In this document: positions 1 through 9,108 of the stretch, piece after piece
How positions within the stretch are numbered: the first letter of the stretch is position 1
Layout: every line of letters starts with the position of its first letter
Origin: Chryseobacterium soli
GTDB lineage: Bacteria; Bacteroidota; Bacteroidia; Flavobacteriales; Weeksellaceae
DNA length: 64,000 nt
Assembly: GCF_000737705.1 (NCBI RefSeq)
Contig: NZ_JPRH01000001.1
Coordinates: forward strand, 248,001 to 312,000
Direction of reading: 5' to 3'
Notes under the pieces: generated by a model
What the model saw: the letters and a program-made list of their open reading frames with translations, nothing else
Told to the model about the DNA's origin: nothing
Database searches by the model: none
Made by a program: the position numbers and the translations under genes

Positions 1-519
1 ATTGCAACCGTGTTTACGACAACCTAAAATCGGATGTAAAATATGTTTAAAATGTTTTCTCAGCTGATGAAATCTTCCCGTTTCAGGAATGGCTTCCACT
101 AAACAATATCTTGAAGTTTGGTGTTTTAAAAAAGGTAAATCTATTTCCGAAGTCTGTAAGCGATGATAATAGGTAATAGCATTTTGCCTGATTTCATTTT
201 CGTTAATCAAATCATAATTTATGGTTTCTTCTTCCTTTGTCCAGCCACGAAGAATTGCAATGTATTTCTTTTCAACGTGTCGTGATGCAAACTGATCACT
301 CATGATTCTCAAGGTTTCTTTATCTAAAGTAAATAAAAGGACACCCGAAGTTTTCCGGTCAAGACGATGCACAGGATAAACTTTTTGTCCAATCTGGTTT
401 CTTAATTCCTGAATGGCATAAGTATCGGCTTCTCCTGCATAAAAAGATTTATGAACTAATAATCCGCTTGGTTTATTGATGGCAATAAGATGTTCGTCGC
501 GATAAAGAATTTCTAACAT
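1..519 (-). CDS. truC: tRNA pseudouridine synthase TruC (RluA family), 3' end outside window
   Basis: RluA-family pseudouridine synthase that would isomerise a uridine in the tRNA anticodon-stem region (U65 for TruC). Translating the minus strand from the ATG at 519 gives a start MLEILYRDEHLIAINKPSG, the classic RluA N-terminus, followed by the catalytic motif HRLDRKTSG with its Asp near residue 52. About 173 residues are visible; the C-terminus lies beyond the left edge of the window. TruC rather than RluA/C/D is chosen because there is no N-terminal S4 domain and because of the REDHLIAINKPSG-like opening. The start codon directly follows the stop of a small upstream reading frame (TGAATG), so the two may once have been co-transcribed. 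Family call is firm; the exact subfamily is less so. Confidence 0.85.
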   Translation of the reverse strand, partial: MLEILYRDEHLIAINKPSGLLVHKSFYAGEADTYAIQELRNQIGQKVYPVHRLDRKTSGVLLFTLDKETLRIMSDQFASRHVEKKYIAILRGWTKEEETINYDLINENEIRQNAITYYHRLQTSEIDLPFLKHQTSRYCLVEAIPETGRFHQLRKHFKHILHPILGCRKHGCN

Positions 520-843
520 TCAACAAAAGTAAAGGTTTTCTGTATATTTAATTCTAATCGCAGTAGAATCCTTCAGGAAGTTCTGAAGCATACTGTATTG
601 CTCAAAATTCAAATACTCATTAAAAAATAGCAACCATTGATTTTTCTCTTCATCCGTTCTGTTTGCTGACTTCACTTCTGTGAATAAAAAACCTAACGGG
701 TTTTGGAAACCCGTTAGGTTTGAATTTTGTGGCAAAAGTAAAATATTCGGCTGATCTCTAGCCCTGATTGCAGCGGCAGGACAAAGTGGAGCAAAAGATA
801 TAGCGGAAAGCAGGTTCCCGGCTCCTGAAAAATTCGTTTTCAC
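520..843 (-). CDS. Doubtful 107-aa frame, perhaps the 3' remnant of a gene upstream of truC
   Basis: This frame is not recognised. Its last ~55 codons (from about FTEVKSANRTDEEK on) look protein-like and end in TGA directly abutting the truC ATG, which is typical of an operon partner. The first half, however, is made of the palindrome at 688-721 and the antisense of a repeated RNA-like element at 755-828, so the apparent start cannot be trusted. The most economical reading is a gene whose 5' part was lost or replaced by intergenic repeats. It could equally be a chance frame. Confidence 0.25.
   Translation of the reverse strand: MKTNFSGAGNLLSAISFAPLCPAAAIRARDQPNILLLPQNSNLTGFQNPLGFLFTEVKSANRTDEEKNQWLLFFNEYLNFEQYSMLQNFLKDSTAIRIKYTENLYFC
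688..721. terminator. Palindromic hairpin, terminator-like intergenic repeat
   Basis: Perfect inverted repeat: AAACCTAACGGGTTT, a TGG loop, then AAACCCGTTAGGTTT, with A-runs upstream and T-rich sequence downstream. The CTAACGGG/CCCGTTAG stem is a motif I associate with recurrent flavobacterial intergenic terminators; that is recollection, not a search. Confidence 0.6.
755..828 (+). ncRNA. Repeated flavobacterial RNA-like element (possibly Flavo-1 type)
   Basis: Plus-strand segment with the landmarks TCTCTAGCCCTGATTGCAGC, then ATAGCGGAAAGC, then CCCGGCTCC. This set of blocks (AGCCC-GAT ... AGCGG ... AGCGGRAAGC ... GGCTCC) recurs in Chryseobacterium-like genomes between genes, and resembles my memory of the Flavo-1 structured RNA motif. 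No covariance model was run, so the family name is tentative. It follows no plus-strand gene here. Confidence 0.4.
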
Positions 844-902
844 AAACCATACGTCCTCATAAAGTTTCTCTACATTCGTAAGAACACAAAAGTTTAAAAA
901 TT

Positions 903-1103
903 ATGACAGATTATTTTACCTTTTTCGAATCACTCATCGTCATTTCTATCATTGCAGGCGCCATCACATTAGCGGCTACTGATCCTAAAAAACACAGGGC
1001 AATAAGAATTGTATTATTGATTATTGCCGGTATTTTATTGATTATCGGTTTAGGCGGATACTTTTTAATGAGCATCTCCAATGTAGGTTCTTACCGATAT
1101 TAA
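903..1103 (+). CDS. Small two-TM membrane protein, unknown
   Basis: A 66-residue protein with two hydrophobic segments (about residues 10-25 and 35-56) separated by a basic loop DPKKHRAIR, so an inner-membrane hairpin with the loop in the cytoplasm is likely. No family recognised. It precedes glyS by 50 bases, but glyS has its own -7 box, so an operon is not needed. Kept as a gene because of the ATG start, the clean membrane topology and the position between two well-defined units. Confidence 0.55.
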   Translation: MTDYFTFFESLIVISIIAGAITLAATDPKKHRAIRIVLLIIAGILLIIGLGGYFLMSISNVGSYRY

Positions 1104-1124
1104 TATTTTCCCGATAAAAAACAT

Positions 1125-1132
1125 TATTTTTG
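1125..1132 (+). promoter_or_regulatory. glyS -7 promoter box
   Basis: TATTTTTG matches the Bacteroidetes -7 consensus TAnnTTTG and lies 21 bases before the glyS ATG. Confidence 0.6.
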
Positions 1133-1153
1133 CAACTCAGACGTTAAAAAATT

Positions 1154-2695
1154 ATGGCAAAGCAAGAAGATGTTTTCAAGAAAGTGATTTCTCACGCTAA
1201 AGAATATGGTTTTATTTTCCCTTCCAGTGAGATCTATGACGGCTTATCCGCTGTTTATGATTACGGTCAGAATGGGGCTGAACTAAAAAATAATATCAAA
1301 CAATATTGGTGGAAAGCAATGGTACAGCTTAACGAAAATATTGTGGGTATTGATTCGGCAATCCTTATGCACCCTACCACATGGAAGGCATCCGGCCACG
1401 TAGACGCTTTCAACGATCCATTGATTGACAATAAAGATTCTAAAAAACGTTTCAGAGCAGACGTTTTAGTGGAAGATTACTGTGCTAAAATTGAAGATAA
1501 GGAGAATAAAGAGATCGAAAAAGCAGCGAAAAGGTTCGGTGAGTCTTTCGATAAAGATCAGTTTGTTGCTACCAATCCAAAAATTTTGGAATACAGAGCA
1601 AAAAGAGAGGCTATCCTTTCAAGATTGGCAAAATCTTTAGAAAATGAAGATCTTGCTGATGTAAAATCTCTTATCGAAGAACTTGAAATTGCAGATCCTG
1701 ACACCGGTTCTAAAAACTGGACGGAAGTAAGACAATTCAACCTGATGTTTGGAACTAAATTAGGTGCTTCTGCAGATTCTGCGATGGATCTTTATTTGAG
1801 ACCGGAAACGGCACAGGGAATCTTCGTTAACTTCCTGAATGTTCAGAAAACATCCCGTCATAAACTTCCTTTCGGTATTGCACAAATCGGAAAAGCATTC
1901 AGAAATGAAATCGTTGCAAGACAGTTCATTTTCAGAATGCGTGAATTCGAACAAATGGAAATGCAGTTTTTTGTAGCTCCGGGAACAGAACTGGAATTCT
2001 ATGAAAAGTGGAAAACAAAACGTCTGAACTGGCACCTTGCTCTTGGTTTAGGGGATGACAACTACAGATTCCATGATCACGAAAAATTAGCGCACTATGC
2101 GAATGCTGCAGCTGATATTGAATTTAACTTCCCATTTGGATTTAAGGAACTGGAAGGAATTCACTCCAGAACAGATTTCGATTTAAAAGCTCATGAAAAG
2201 CATTCAGGAAGAAAGCTTCAGTTCTTCGATCCTGAAAGAAATGAAAACTATGTTCCTTATGTGGTGGAAACCTCAGTAGGATTAGACCGGTTATTTCTTT
2301 CTATTTTCTCTACGTGCTTAAAAGATGAAGTACTGGAAGATGGTTCAGAAAGAACGGTATTATCACTTCCTCCTGCTTTAGCACCTGTGAAAGCCGCGAT
2401 CCTGCCATTAATGAAAAGAGATGGATTAGCAGAATATGCAGAAAATATTTTTAACGATCTGAAGTACGATTTCAACCTGTTCTATGAAGAAAAGGATGCT
2501 ATCGGAAAACGTTACAGAAGACAGGATGCCATTGGTACGCCTTACTGTATTACCATCGACCACGATTCTCTTACCGATCATACGGTAACCATAAGAGATA
2601 GAGATACGATGCAGCAGGAAAGAGTTCCTGTTTCTGAGTTGAGAAGAATCATTGATGAAAAAACCAACTTCAGAAATTTACTTTCTAAACTATAG
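1154..2695 (+). CDS. glyS: Glycine--tRNA ligase
   Basis: Class II glycyl-tRNA synthetase of the single-chain (homodimeric) type, charging tRNA-Gly with glycine in the cytoplasm. The 513-residue length fits this family in Bacteroidetes. Visible landmarks are the N-terminal VISHAKEYGFIFPSSEIYDG, the class II motif-2 region FRNEIVARQFIFRMREFEQ at about residues 250-270, and the C-terminal anticodon-binding part with RRQDAIGTPYCITID at about 452-466. It stands alone between its own -7 box and a terminator. Confidence 0.97.
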   Translation: MAKQEDVFKKVISHAKEYGFIFPSSEIYDGLSAVYDYGQNGAELKNNIKQYWWKAMVQLNENIVGIDSAILMHPTTWKASGHVDAFNDPLIDNKDSKKRFRADVLVEDYCAKIEDKENKEIEKAAKRFGESFDKDQFVATNPKILEYRAKREAILSRLAKSLENEDLADVKSLIEELEIADPDTGSKNWTEVRQFNLMFGTKLGASADSAMDLYLRPETAQGIFVNFLNVQKTSRHKLPFGIAQIGKAFRNEIVARQFIFRMREFEQMEMQFFVAPGTELEFYEKWKTKRLNWHLALGLGDDNYRFHDHEKLAHYANAAADIEFNFPFGFKELEGIHSRTDFDLKAHEKHSGRKLQFFDPERNENYVPYVVETSVGLDRLFLSIFSTCLKDEVLEDGSERTVLSLPPALAPVKAAILPLMKRDGLAEYAENIFNDLKYDFNLFYEEKDAIGKRYRRQDAIGTPYCITIDHDSLTDHTVTIRDRDTMQQERVPVSELRRIIDEKTNFRNLLSKL

Positions 2696-2760
2696 AATAC
2701 AAAGACTTCAAATAGGAGAGATCAGACTTTCATTCAGAAGATTATCACAATATTTATCAC

Positions 2761-2793
2761 TAAAAGCCTTGATTTTTTCAGGGCTTTTTTATT
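2761..2793 (+). terminator. Rho-independent terminator after glyS
   Basis: AAAGCCTTGA, loop TTTTT, TCAGGGCTTT, followed by a T-rich tract. One stem mismatch. Confidence 0.7.
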
Positions 2794-2842
2794 TTTTATC
2801 AACTTATGGGTTAATTCATTATTTTTGGCGGAAAATTTAATC

Positions 2843-4375
2843 ATGAAAAAAATCACACTGATCCTATTTGGACTGATCCAGACTCTCATGTATGCACAGA
2901 CTCAGGATCTCACGGCACTGGCTGCCGGAGAACATGTGGGAATGAATGCACTGTTCGACGATAAAGACAATCTTTACGGCTATATTTCACTATACTCTTA
3001 CGGGAAGTCAGGTGATAAGACGAAAAAATTCGAGTATGTGGTGTTAGATAAAAACCTCAACCCTGTTGCCAATAAGGAGTTTGAAGGTGACATTACCGCA
3101 GCATCCTATCAGGGATATGTTGATTTTAAAGGGCAGATTATCCTGAGACCTTCCATGATGGATTATTCTCTGGTTAAAAACAGGGAACTTTTCACCCCGG
3201 TTTCTATGGTCATAGATCCTAAAACCAATACGATTACCCGAAAAGTATATTACGATTACCTGGAAGACGGTACCTTCAAAGAAATCAACCAGCCCAAAAA
3301 CTGGAAGGAAGAGCGCAAGGAAAACCGTGAAGAAAAAAGAGAAAAAGGCTACAATTACGTTTCTGCTGTAGGAGAAATAAAAGAAGGAGGCTATTTTGCG
3401 GTGGAATATAAAGACTTCGGAAAGTATATCAACAACAACAGCCTGATTAAGTTTGACAATAATAAAAAGGAAGTCTGGAGGTATAAGTACAACACCAACG
3501 GCGATAAAAAAATATTTTCTACCTTATCTGTTATTGAAAAAGATGAAAACTATATCTACTCTATCATGAAGAAAGTAGATGACGGAAAAAAAGCGTTCAG
3601 CCTGGTGGTTCTCGATATGAAAACAGGAAAAGAAGCAGCGAATAAACCTATCACCGGACTTTCTGACGATACCATAGATATGATTGACTCTTTTTACTCC
3701 GGATACACAGGAAGCATCGATAATGACAAAACCTTCGACGATAAAATTGTGCTGGTAGGAAGAAATTATGCTAAAAATGATTTCGTAGGCTACGCCAGAC
3801 TGATGGTTAACAAATCGGATTTCACTGTTGATACAAAGGCATTATACTTTAAGCCGGATTTTGCTGCACATCTTCCGAAGATTAATGCGTTGGGATATGT
3901 AGAAAGTGGCTATATGCTTCAATCGAAAGATCTTTATTTCATGAGTGATGGCAGTGTAGGTATCCTTGCAGAAAAATTTAAACCTGAAGGACAGTATAAC
4001 GCACCTAAAACGACAGACCTTGTGTATGTATATACGGATAAAGATTTCAAAATCAAAGAAATAAAGGTTTTTGAAAAAGAAAAAACAAGATGGGTAAACA
4101 GCGATTATCTTTTCTCACAATACCTCAACAATGGAAAAGATGTGGTTTTCTTTTACCGTGATTACCAAAAGGATGAAGTCACCAAACAGAAAAAGTGGAA
4201 TCTTTTCATCAATACCGTGATCGGCGGGAAATTCAAACAGGAAATCATTCCTATTTCAGAAAAAGACAATTATATCGTTACTCCGTACGTTGGAAAAGAA
4301 GGATATATTCTTCTCAGGGAGTACAACGAGAAAGAGAAATTCAATAAGATCCGTTTAGAAAAACTAAACTACTAA
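2843..4375 (+). CDS. Secreted hypothetical protein, flavobacterial
   Basis: About 510 residues with a Sec signal peptide at the start (MKKITLILFGLIQTLMYAQ), so periplasmic or surface-exposed. The ATG at 2843 is preferred over an upstream TTG because it begins the signal peptide directly. The rest is rich in beta-strand-like Lys/Asp/Tyr segments and has a highly charged stretch KEERKENREEKREK at about residues 155-170. There is no known domain that I recognise. A shared terminator separates it from the convergent M48 peptidase gene. Confidence 0.8.
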   Translation: MKKITLILFGLIQTLMYAQTQDLTALAAGEHVGMNALFDDKDNLYGYISLYSYGKSGDKTKKFEYVVLDKNLNPVANKEFEGDITAASYQGYVDFKGQIILRPSMMDYSLVKNRELFTPVSMVIDPKTNTITRKVYYDYLEDGTFKEINQPKNWKEERKENREEKREKGYNYVSAVGEIKEGGYFAVEYKDFGKYINNNSLIKFDNNKKEVWRYKYNTNGDKKIFSTLSVIEKDENYIYSIMKKVDDGKKAFSLVVLDMKTGKEAANKPITGLSDDTIDMIDSFYSGYTGSIDNDKTFDDKIVLVGRNYAKNDFVGYARLMVNKSDFTVDTKALYFKPDFAAHLPKINALGYVESGYMLQSKDLYFMSDGSVGILAEKFKPEGQYNAPKTTDLVYVYTDKDFKIKEIKVFEKEKTRWVNSDYLFSQYLNNGKDVVFFYRDYQKDEVTKQKKWNLFINTVIGGKFKQEIIPISEKDNYIVTPYVGKEGYILLREYNEKEKFNKIRLEKLNY

Positions 4376-4383
4376 AAAGAAAA

Positions 4384-4407
4384 AATCCTGATCAGTGATC
4401 AGGATTC
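4384..4407. terminator. Bidirectional terminator between convergent genes
   Basis: AATCCTGATCA, GTGATCAGGATT forms a near-perfect hairpin with A-tract on the left and T-tract on the right. The stop codon of the minus-strand M48 gene (4399-4401) lies inside the stem. Confidence 0.8.
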
Positions 4408-5724
4408 TTTTATTGGTGCATGGGGTTGATAATAGTCTGCAATGTTTTTAACCTCATCCAGACTTAAATTCCACATAAAATTAAGGAACTGCTGGTAGCT
4501 TTCACTCTGGCCTTTAGGTTCTACCCTATCCAGATACCGGTTAAGGTTATAATTTTTCCGGGCTTCATATATTTTGGCAAAACATCTTCCGAGCCAGCCT
4601 TTATAATATGGTTCCTCTTCTCCGTCCTGTAAAAACTGGAGGCATGTATAGATTCCCAATCCATAATCCTCGGAATGGAAGTAATTCGGAAGAATCTCCA
4701 TTCTGGCCGTCTTTTTTAAGGCAAGATACGCTTCAGAAGGTGTTCCAGGCTCGACAGCAGTCTTTAGTTCCGGAAATATCTTTTTGAGCCTTTCAATTCT
4801 CTTGTCCATTTCAGGATGGGAAGCCAACGAATCTTTACTCAGTTTTTCCTTATAAAAATTATAGTTGTATAGGGAGAAATCTTCCTTTTTCATCCATTTA
4901 TCATTGAATGCCTGCTTGGGAAGGTCAAAAAACTTCTTATACGTTTCCATTTTTAACTGATTCGGTGAAATCGTATCAAAATCCTGCAGTCTTTGAAGTG
5001 CATTCACAAAATCACCTTTTTTGAAATCTCCGCTTTTAAAAATCGTATATCCCAATGAATCGGCCTGCATCTCATGAAGCCGTCTTTCTGCTCCTTTTTT
5101 GTACACTCTGTTTTTAAAAATATCAAAAGCTTTCTGGTTCAGGCTCTGGCTTCGTGCTTCGGTGGTTGTTTTTATATTCTGAAGGGTAATTTTATCCACC
5201 TCATTCTGCTCAATAATCGCGACAAAAGCTTTAAATGAATGCCCATCAATTTTATGGCCCAGCTCATGAGAAATAACCGCTGCAATCTGCTCTTCATTAG
5301 CAAGCCAGTTATACAAACCCATGTTGATGACAAAAGTGCCGTCTGCAAGGCAATATGCATTGGGAGTATTATCTCTGGCAATCAATATCTTTAAATCCTG
5401 CGGAACTTTGGTGTTATTCTTTCGTAAGCGTGCAATCAGGGATTTTATGCTCGCATCAAATTCTGATTTGAAGATAAAATCTTTGTTTTTAACCTGTTTT
5501 TCAAAATCAGCACCAAATTCTTTATAGATTCTGGCAAGTTGTGCTCCTCCTTTTCCTGAATAGTCAGACCTTACCTTTCTGATAAAGGCGTCGTTATTGT
5601 TGTTGAAAGTCGTCAAAAAACTCTTTCTCTGAACGTAATCTGCAGTATCCACAGCTTTATAGTTTTGTCCGAAACAGATCACAGATAAGAAAAAGAACAG
5701 AAATGTAATGTATTTTCCAGTCAT
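4399..5724 (-). CDS. M48-family zinc metallopeptidase, exported
   Basis: A 441-residue exported zinc protease. A signal peptide (MTGKYITFLFFFLSVICFGQ) is followed by a conserved region and the HELGH zinc motif at residues 153-157 in the M48 context AAVISHELGHKIDGHSF. The third zinc ligand is probably the Glu in HEMQADSLGY near residue 218. The C-terminal third is unlike BepA TPR repeats and not recognised. M48 enzymes of this kind act in envelope protein quality control, so a periplasmic role is an inference. A -7 box TATTTTTG sits on the minus strand at 5745-5752. Confidence 0.88.
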   Translation of the reverse strand: MTGKYITFLFFFLSVICFGQNYKAVDTADYVQRKSFLTTFNNNNDAFIRKVRSDYSGKGGAQLARIYKEFGADFEKQVKNKDFIFKSEFDASIKSLIARLRKNNTKVPQDLKILIARDNTPNAYCLADGTFVINMGLYNWLANEEQIAAVISHELGHKIDGHSFKAFVAIIEQNEVDKITLQNIKTTTEARSQSLNQKAFDIFKNRVYKKGAERRLHEMQADSLGYTIFKSGDFKKGDFVNALQRLQDFDTISPNQLKMETYKKFFDLPKQAFNDKWMKKEDFSLYNYNFYKEKLSKDSLASHPEMDKRIERLKKIFPELKTAVEPGTPSEAYLALKKTARMEILPNYFHSEDYGLGIYTCLQFLQDGEEEPYYKGWLGRCFAKIYEARKNYNLNRYLDRVEPKGQSESYQQFLNFMWNLSLDEVKNIADYYQPHAPIKES

Positions 5725-5744
5725 ATTTTTTCATCAAATAATCG

Positions 5745-5752
5745 CAAAAATA
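5745..5752 (-). promoter_or_regulatory. -7 box for the M48 peptidase gene
   Basis: Minus strand TATTTTTG, matching TAnnTTTG, 20 bases before the ATG at 5724. Confidence 0.55.
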
Positions 5753-5796
5753 ACTTATTTGATAGTACGATTCCCTCTTTCTTATCAAAATTATTT

Positions 5797-5804
5797 TAAA
5801 TTTG
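5797..5804 (+). promoter_or_regulatory. -7 box for the serine hydrolase gene
   Basis: TAAATTTG matches TAnnTTTG and precedes the ATG at 5821 by 16 bases. Confidence 0.55.
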
Positions 5805-5820
5805 TTTAAGACCGATTCAC

Positions 5821-6972
5821 ATGAAAATATTAAAATATGTTGTAGGTGGAGCTGCCGCTGTAGTAGCCGCTGCCTACCTTTTAGGATATGACTATCTGTT
5901 CAGTGGAATTTCCAAAACCTATCTTAAAGGCAAGTCGAGTGCCTATATTGATGACGGAAAACTTTTCCCCAGCCATCTTATTACGACGGACACCCCAAAA
6001 ATATGGGAAGAAGACCCTGAATATAACCAGCATGAATTACCACCACATATCATTGATGACCTCAAGCATGCCCATACCGCCGCTTTTGTGGTCATTAAAC
6101 ATGGGAAAATCCTTCATGAACAGTATTGGGATGGTTATAACCAGCTTTCACATAACAATTCTTTTTCTATGGCGAAAGCCGTTACGGTAATGCTGTTGGG
6201 AAAAGCGCTTGAAGAGGGCAAAATTAAAAACCTCAGCGAAAAGATGTCTTCTTTTTATCCCGAATTTAAGGATAAACCCTTCGGAAACAACGTCACCCTG
6301 AAAAATCTTGCTCAGATGGAGGCGGGACTTGACTGGGATGAGAATTACAACAACCCTTTCCTTCCCAATGCAAAAGCGTATTATGGAAGTGATCTTCTCA
6401 AAACTGTTTTTTCCAGAAAATTCAAAGAAGAACCGGGAACAAGATATGAGTATCAAAGCGGATCTACACAGCTTCTGGGTTTTGCCGTAAGAGGAGCAGT
6501 ACAACAGTCGCTCGCAAGCTATTTATCGGAAAAATTCTGGATTCCTATGGGTATGGAACAGAATGCAACATGGAGCGTTGACAGCCACGGCATGGAAAAA
6601 ACCTATTGCTGCATCCATTCTAATGCGAGAGATTATGCAAAACTGGGACAGCTGTTTCTGGATAATGGAAAAGTAGATGAGAAACAGATTTTAAATCCTG
6701 AGTTCATCGAACAGATGCGAACCCCTACCGAAAAATCCAAAGAAATCTATGGAATGGGACTTTGGATCAATAATGACAATCCGGTAAAGCATTATTATTT
6801 TTTAGGGCTTCAGGGACAGTATATCATTATGGTTCCCGAACATAAGATGGTGATTGTAAGAACAGGAAGTTATAACAATCTTCCTAAAAATGACAGGGGA
6901 AGACCGGATCAGGTAAAATTCCTGGTGAATGAGCTCACCCAATTTTTCGATAAAGATCATAAAAAAGTATAG
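5821..6972 (+). CDS. Serine hydrolase, beta-lactamase class C/esterase family
   Basis: A 383-residue member of the penicillin-binding-protein-like serine hydrolases. One N-terminal hydrophobic segment (about residues 5-24) anchors or exports it. The SxxK motif is SMAK at residues 116-119 (Ser nucleophile, Lys base), and the Tyr motif lies in YEYQSGS around residue 212. Family members hydrolyse esters, D-amino-acid amides or beta-lactams; the substrate cannot be read from sequence. It stands alone with its own promoter and converges on umuC'. Confidence 0.85.
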   Translation: MKILKYVVGGAAAVVAAAYLLGYDYLFSGISKTYLKGKSSAYIDDGKLFPSHLITTDTPKIWEEDPEYNQHELPPHIIDDLKHAHTAAFVVIKHGKILHEQYWDGYNQLSHNNSFSMAKAVTVMLLGKALEEGKIKNLSEKMSSFYPEFKDKPFGNNVTLKNLAQMEAGLDWDENYNNPFLPNAKAYYGSDLLKTVFSRKFKEEPGTRYEYQSGSTQLLGFAVRGAVQQSLASYLSEKFWIPMGMEQNATWSVDSHGMEKTYCCIHSNARDYAKLGQLFLDNGKVDEKQILNPEFIEQMRTPTEKSKEIYGMGLWINNDNPVKHYYFLGLQGQYIIMVPEHKMVIVRTGSYNNLPKNDRGRPDQVKFLVNELTQFFDKDHKKV

Positions 6973-6987
6973 CACCTTCATTCATCG

Positions 6988-7962
6988 TTAATGAAATCTG
7001 AAATTGGCTTCCGGAAGTATGTTGTTTTTTAAAAAAGCTTCATATTCCGGAGATAATTTGGCGCGTCCGAAAGTATTTTCACCGCTCATGCTTCCCAGAC
7101 GTACTTTGTCTTTCCCAAACTTTTTGTTCATCGCATCCATCGCTTTCATTACGGGTAAATGCTGGTTTTGGGTATCTTCTTCAAAAAGACTGATCAGCCT
7201 TTCATTTTCAGGGACAAAATCATTCACCAGCACACCAGCTTTTTTATAATGAAACCCTTCTTTATAGATGGCTTCAAAAAGCTCATTGACTACCCTTCCA
7301 ATGATAATGGATGAATTGGTAGGATTGGGAAGAATCTGTGTAACGGCATTTTTGTATTCGGGCAGGTCGCTTCTAAAACGGTTGGTCTGAACAAAAACAG
7401 TCACCATTTTACAGCAGGTATTCTGCTTTCTCAATCTTTCGGAACAGTACATTCCAAAAGTCTCTACTCGTTCCCGGACTTCTTCTTTTTTCGTCAGCAT
7501 CTCCATAAAACTTCGGGTAACAGCAATTGATTTTTTCGGAGAGGGAGTATCCAGTTCAAGCTGACGGATTCCTTTGAGTTCATTGATCATTCTTATCCCA
7601 TGAATTCCCATCACTTTTCGAACCCACATTTCGGGTTTTTGAAGCAGATCCCAGGCTTTATGAACTCCACTATCTTTCATTTTAACAGCCAGCCTCCGGC
7701 CGATTCCCCAGACGTCTTCAATGTTGAGCCATTTTAAAGCTTTTTCAATTTTTGGCGGGGTATCCAGCATATAAAGCCCCTTAAACCGATCTGGATATTC
7801 TTTAACGATTCTGTTGGCCACCTTACACAATGTTTTGGTAGGCGCTACTCCTATGCTTACGGGGATCTTCGCTTTTTCCTGAATTTCATTCCGGATTTCC
7901 AGACAGTAATCATGCAGATTGATGTATTTAAATCCTGATAATTCCAAAAACAGCTCATCGAT
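6988..7962 (-). pseudogene. umuC: umuC, 3' part (disrupted by the 30-kb element)
   Basis: C-terminal about 320 residues of a UmuC-type Y-family DNA polymerase: ELFLELSGFKYINLHDYC onward through the palm, thumb and little-finger domains, ending at NFRFH. The apparent frame starting at 7947 is only an internal Met. Reading further upstream, the sequence matches UmuC up to ATCGAT (7957-7962) and then becomes unrelated element sequence. Joined to the fragment at 38051-38353 it restores an uninterrupted frame of about 423 codons reading EVYSIDELFLELSG, the length of UmuC. The catalytic SIDE motif is split. The gene would be inactive while the element is integrated. Confidence 0.9.
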
Positions 7963-8005
7963 ATTATCGAAAGCTTTTGATAATGTGGATTATCAAAACT
8001 TAAAA
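7957..8005. other. Left attachment end with recombinase arm repeats
   Basis: After the ATCGAT core come three copies of an ATTATCRAAAG arm: ATTATCGAAAG at 7963, its inverted partner CTTTTGATAAT ending at 7983 (together a near-perfect 22-bp palindrome), and ATTATCAAAAC at about 7989. The right end carries one arm. These are the expected binding sites for tyrosine recombinases. Confidence 0.7.
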
Positions 8006-8089
8006 AAAATCAAAAGCCCAAAACATAAAACACCAAATATCAAGTATTTAAATTGACAACTTTATACTTGGGCTTTTGATTATAATATG

Positions 8090-9106
8090 TTATCCTAAAC
8101 TTTTAAGAAAATCTTTAAGTTTAGGATTCTTTTCCCACGATCTTTCCGTATTGCTTTCAGGAAGGATATTTACATAAACTGATTCTAATGCTTCTCTTTT
8201 TTGCTTTGAATCAGCACGGGCATATATTTCGGTAGTCTGTATACTTTTATGACCTAGGAAATCTCTAATATAAACTAAGTTAACACCACCTTGCAACATA
8301 TGCATTGCCTTCGAATGTCGTATAATATGAGGGCTAATTGTTTCAGGGATTAAATCTGCATTTTGTAATCTAGCAGCCACTGCATATTTTTTTAAGATAT
8401 ATGTTATTCCAGCTGTCGTTAATTTTTCTCCTATTCTATTAAAAAACAAAGGGTTTTTCTCCTTTCCAAATTTGTTCAATCCAAAATCCTCAATATATTT
8501 TTTTAAGTGATCTGTTTGCTTTTTTTGGAGTGGAATAATTCTATGTTTATTTCCTTTGCCAATTAACCTAATCGTATTGGGATTGTCAAATCTAATTGAA
8601 TCTGGTGTCAGATCAGCAATTTCTTGGACACGAGCTCCACTATCATAGAGAAGTGCAAGTAGAGCTAAATCTCTTCTCGAACCTCTTGAGTTTTTTGGAA
8701 TTTGATCTAAAAGTAATTTTATTGCATCTAATGACAAATAAGTAAGTTTTTCGGTTGCATGTTTCTTTAATCTTATGGAGCGTATACTTTGCCACTCCGA
8801 AATTCTCATTGGTTCCTCATATTGTAGATATTTACAAAACGATTTAATTGCTGCACATCTTTGATTTCTTGTCGAAATTTCATTTTCATGTTCTTGTTCT
8901 AGCCATTGTAAAAAATCTAAGACTACATTTTTATTCAAATGCTTTAATTCTAAATTATCGGCATTTATATTTTTTACATCCTTCATAAATACTAATAAAA
9001 GCGTGAAAGCATCTCTGTAAGCTCTGATAGTATGTTTTGATAAATTACACTCTCCAATAAGATATTTTATAAAAAAGTTTTCCAAATGTTTAGCAAAATC
9101 TGTCAT
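8090..9106 (-). CDS. Tyrosine recombinase, third of trio (RitC-like)
   Basis: 338-residue site-specific recombinase. It has an N-terminal SAM-like core-binding domain (about residues 5-95) and a catalytic domain with the first Arg in YDSGARVQE, the HIIRHSKA box (HxxR), and LGHKSIQTTEIYA with the second His and the nucleophilic Tyr. All catalytic residues are present. It starts 2 bases after the stop of the preceding recombinase gene, so the three form one operon reading toward the element's left end. Presumably it acts with its two partners on the ATTATCAAAAG arms at the junctions. Confidence 0.9.
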   Translation of the reverse strand: MTDFAKHLENFFIKYLIGECNLSKHTIRAYRDAFTLLLVFMKDVKNINADNLELKHLNKNVVLDFLQWLEQEHENEISTRNQRCAAIKSFCKYLQYEEPMRISEWQSIRSIRLKKHATEKLTYLSLDAIKLLLDQIPKNSRGSRRDLALLALLYDSGARVQEIADLTPDSIRFDNPNTIRLIGKGNKHRIIPLQKKQTDHLKKYIEDFGLNKFGKEKNPLFFNRIGEKLTTAGITYILKKYAVAARLQNADLIPETISPHIIRHSKAMHMLQGGVNLVYIRDFLGHKSIQTTEIYARADSKQKREALESVYVNILPESNTERSWEKNPKLKDFLKSLG

Positions 9107-9108
9107 AG

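Noticed and set aside
2652..2840. 62-codon plus-strand frame overlapping the 3' end of glyS
   Set aside because: Most of it lies inside glyS in another frame and then runs through the glyS terminator.
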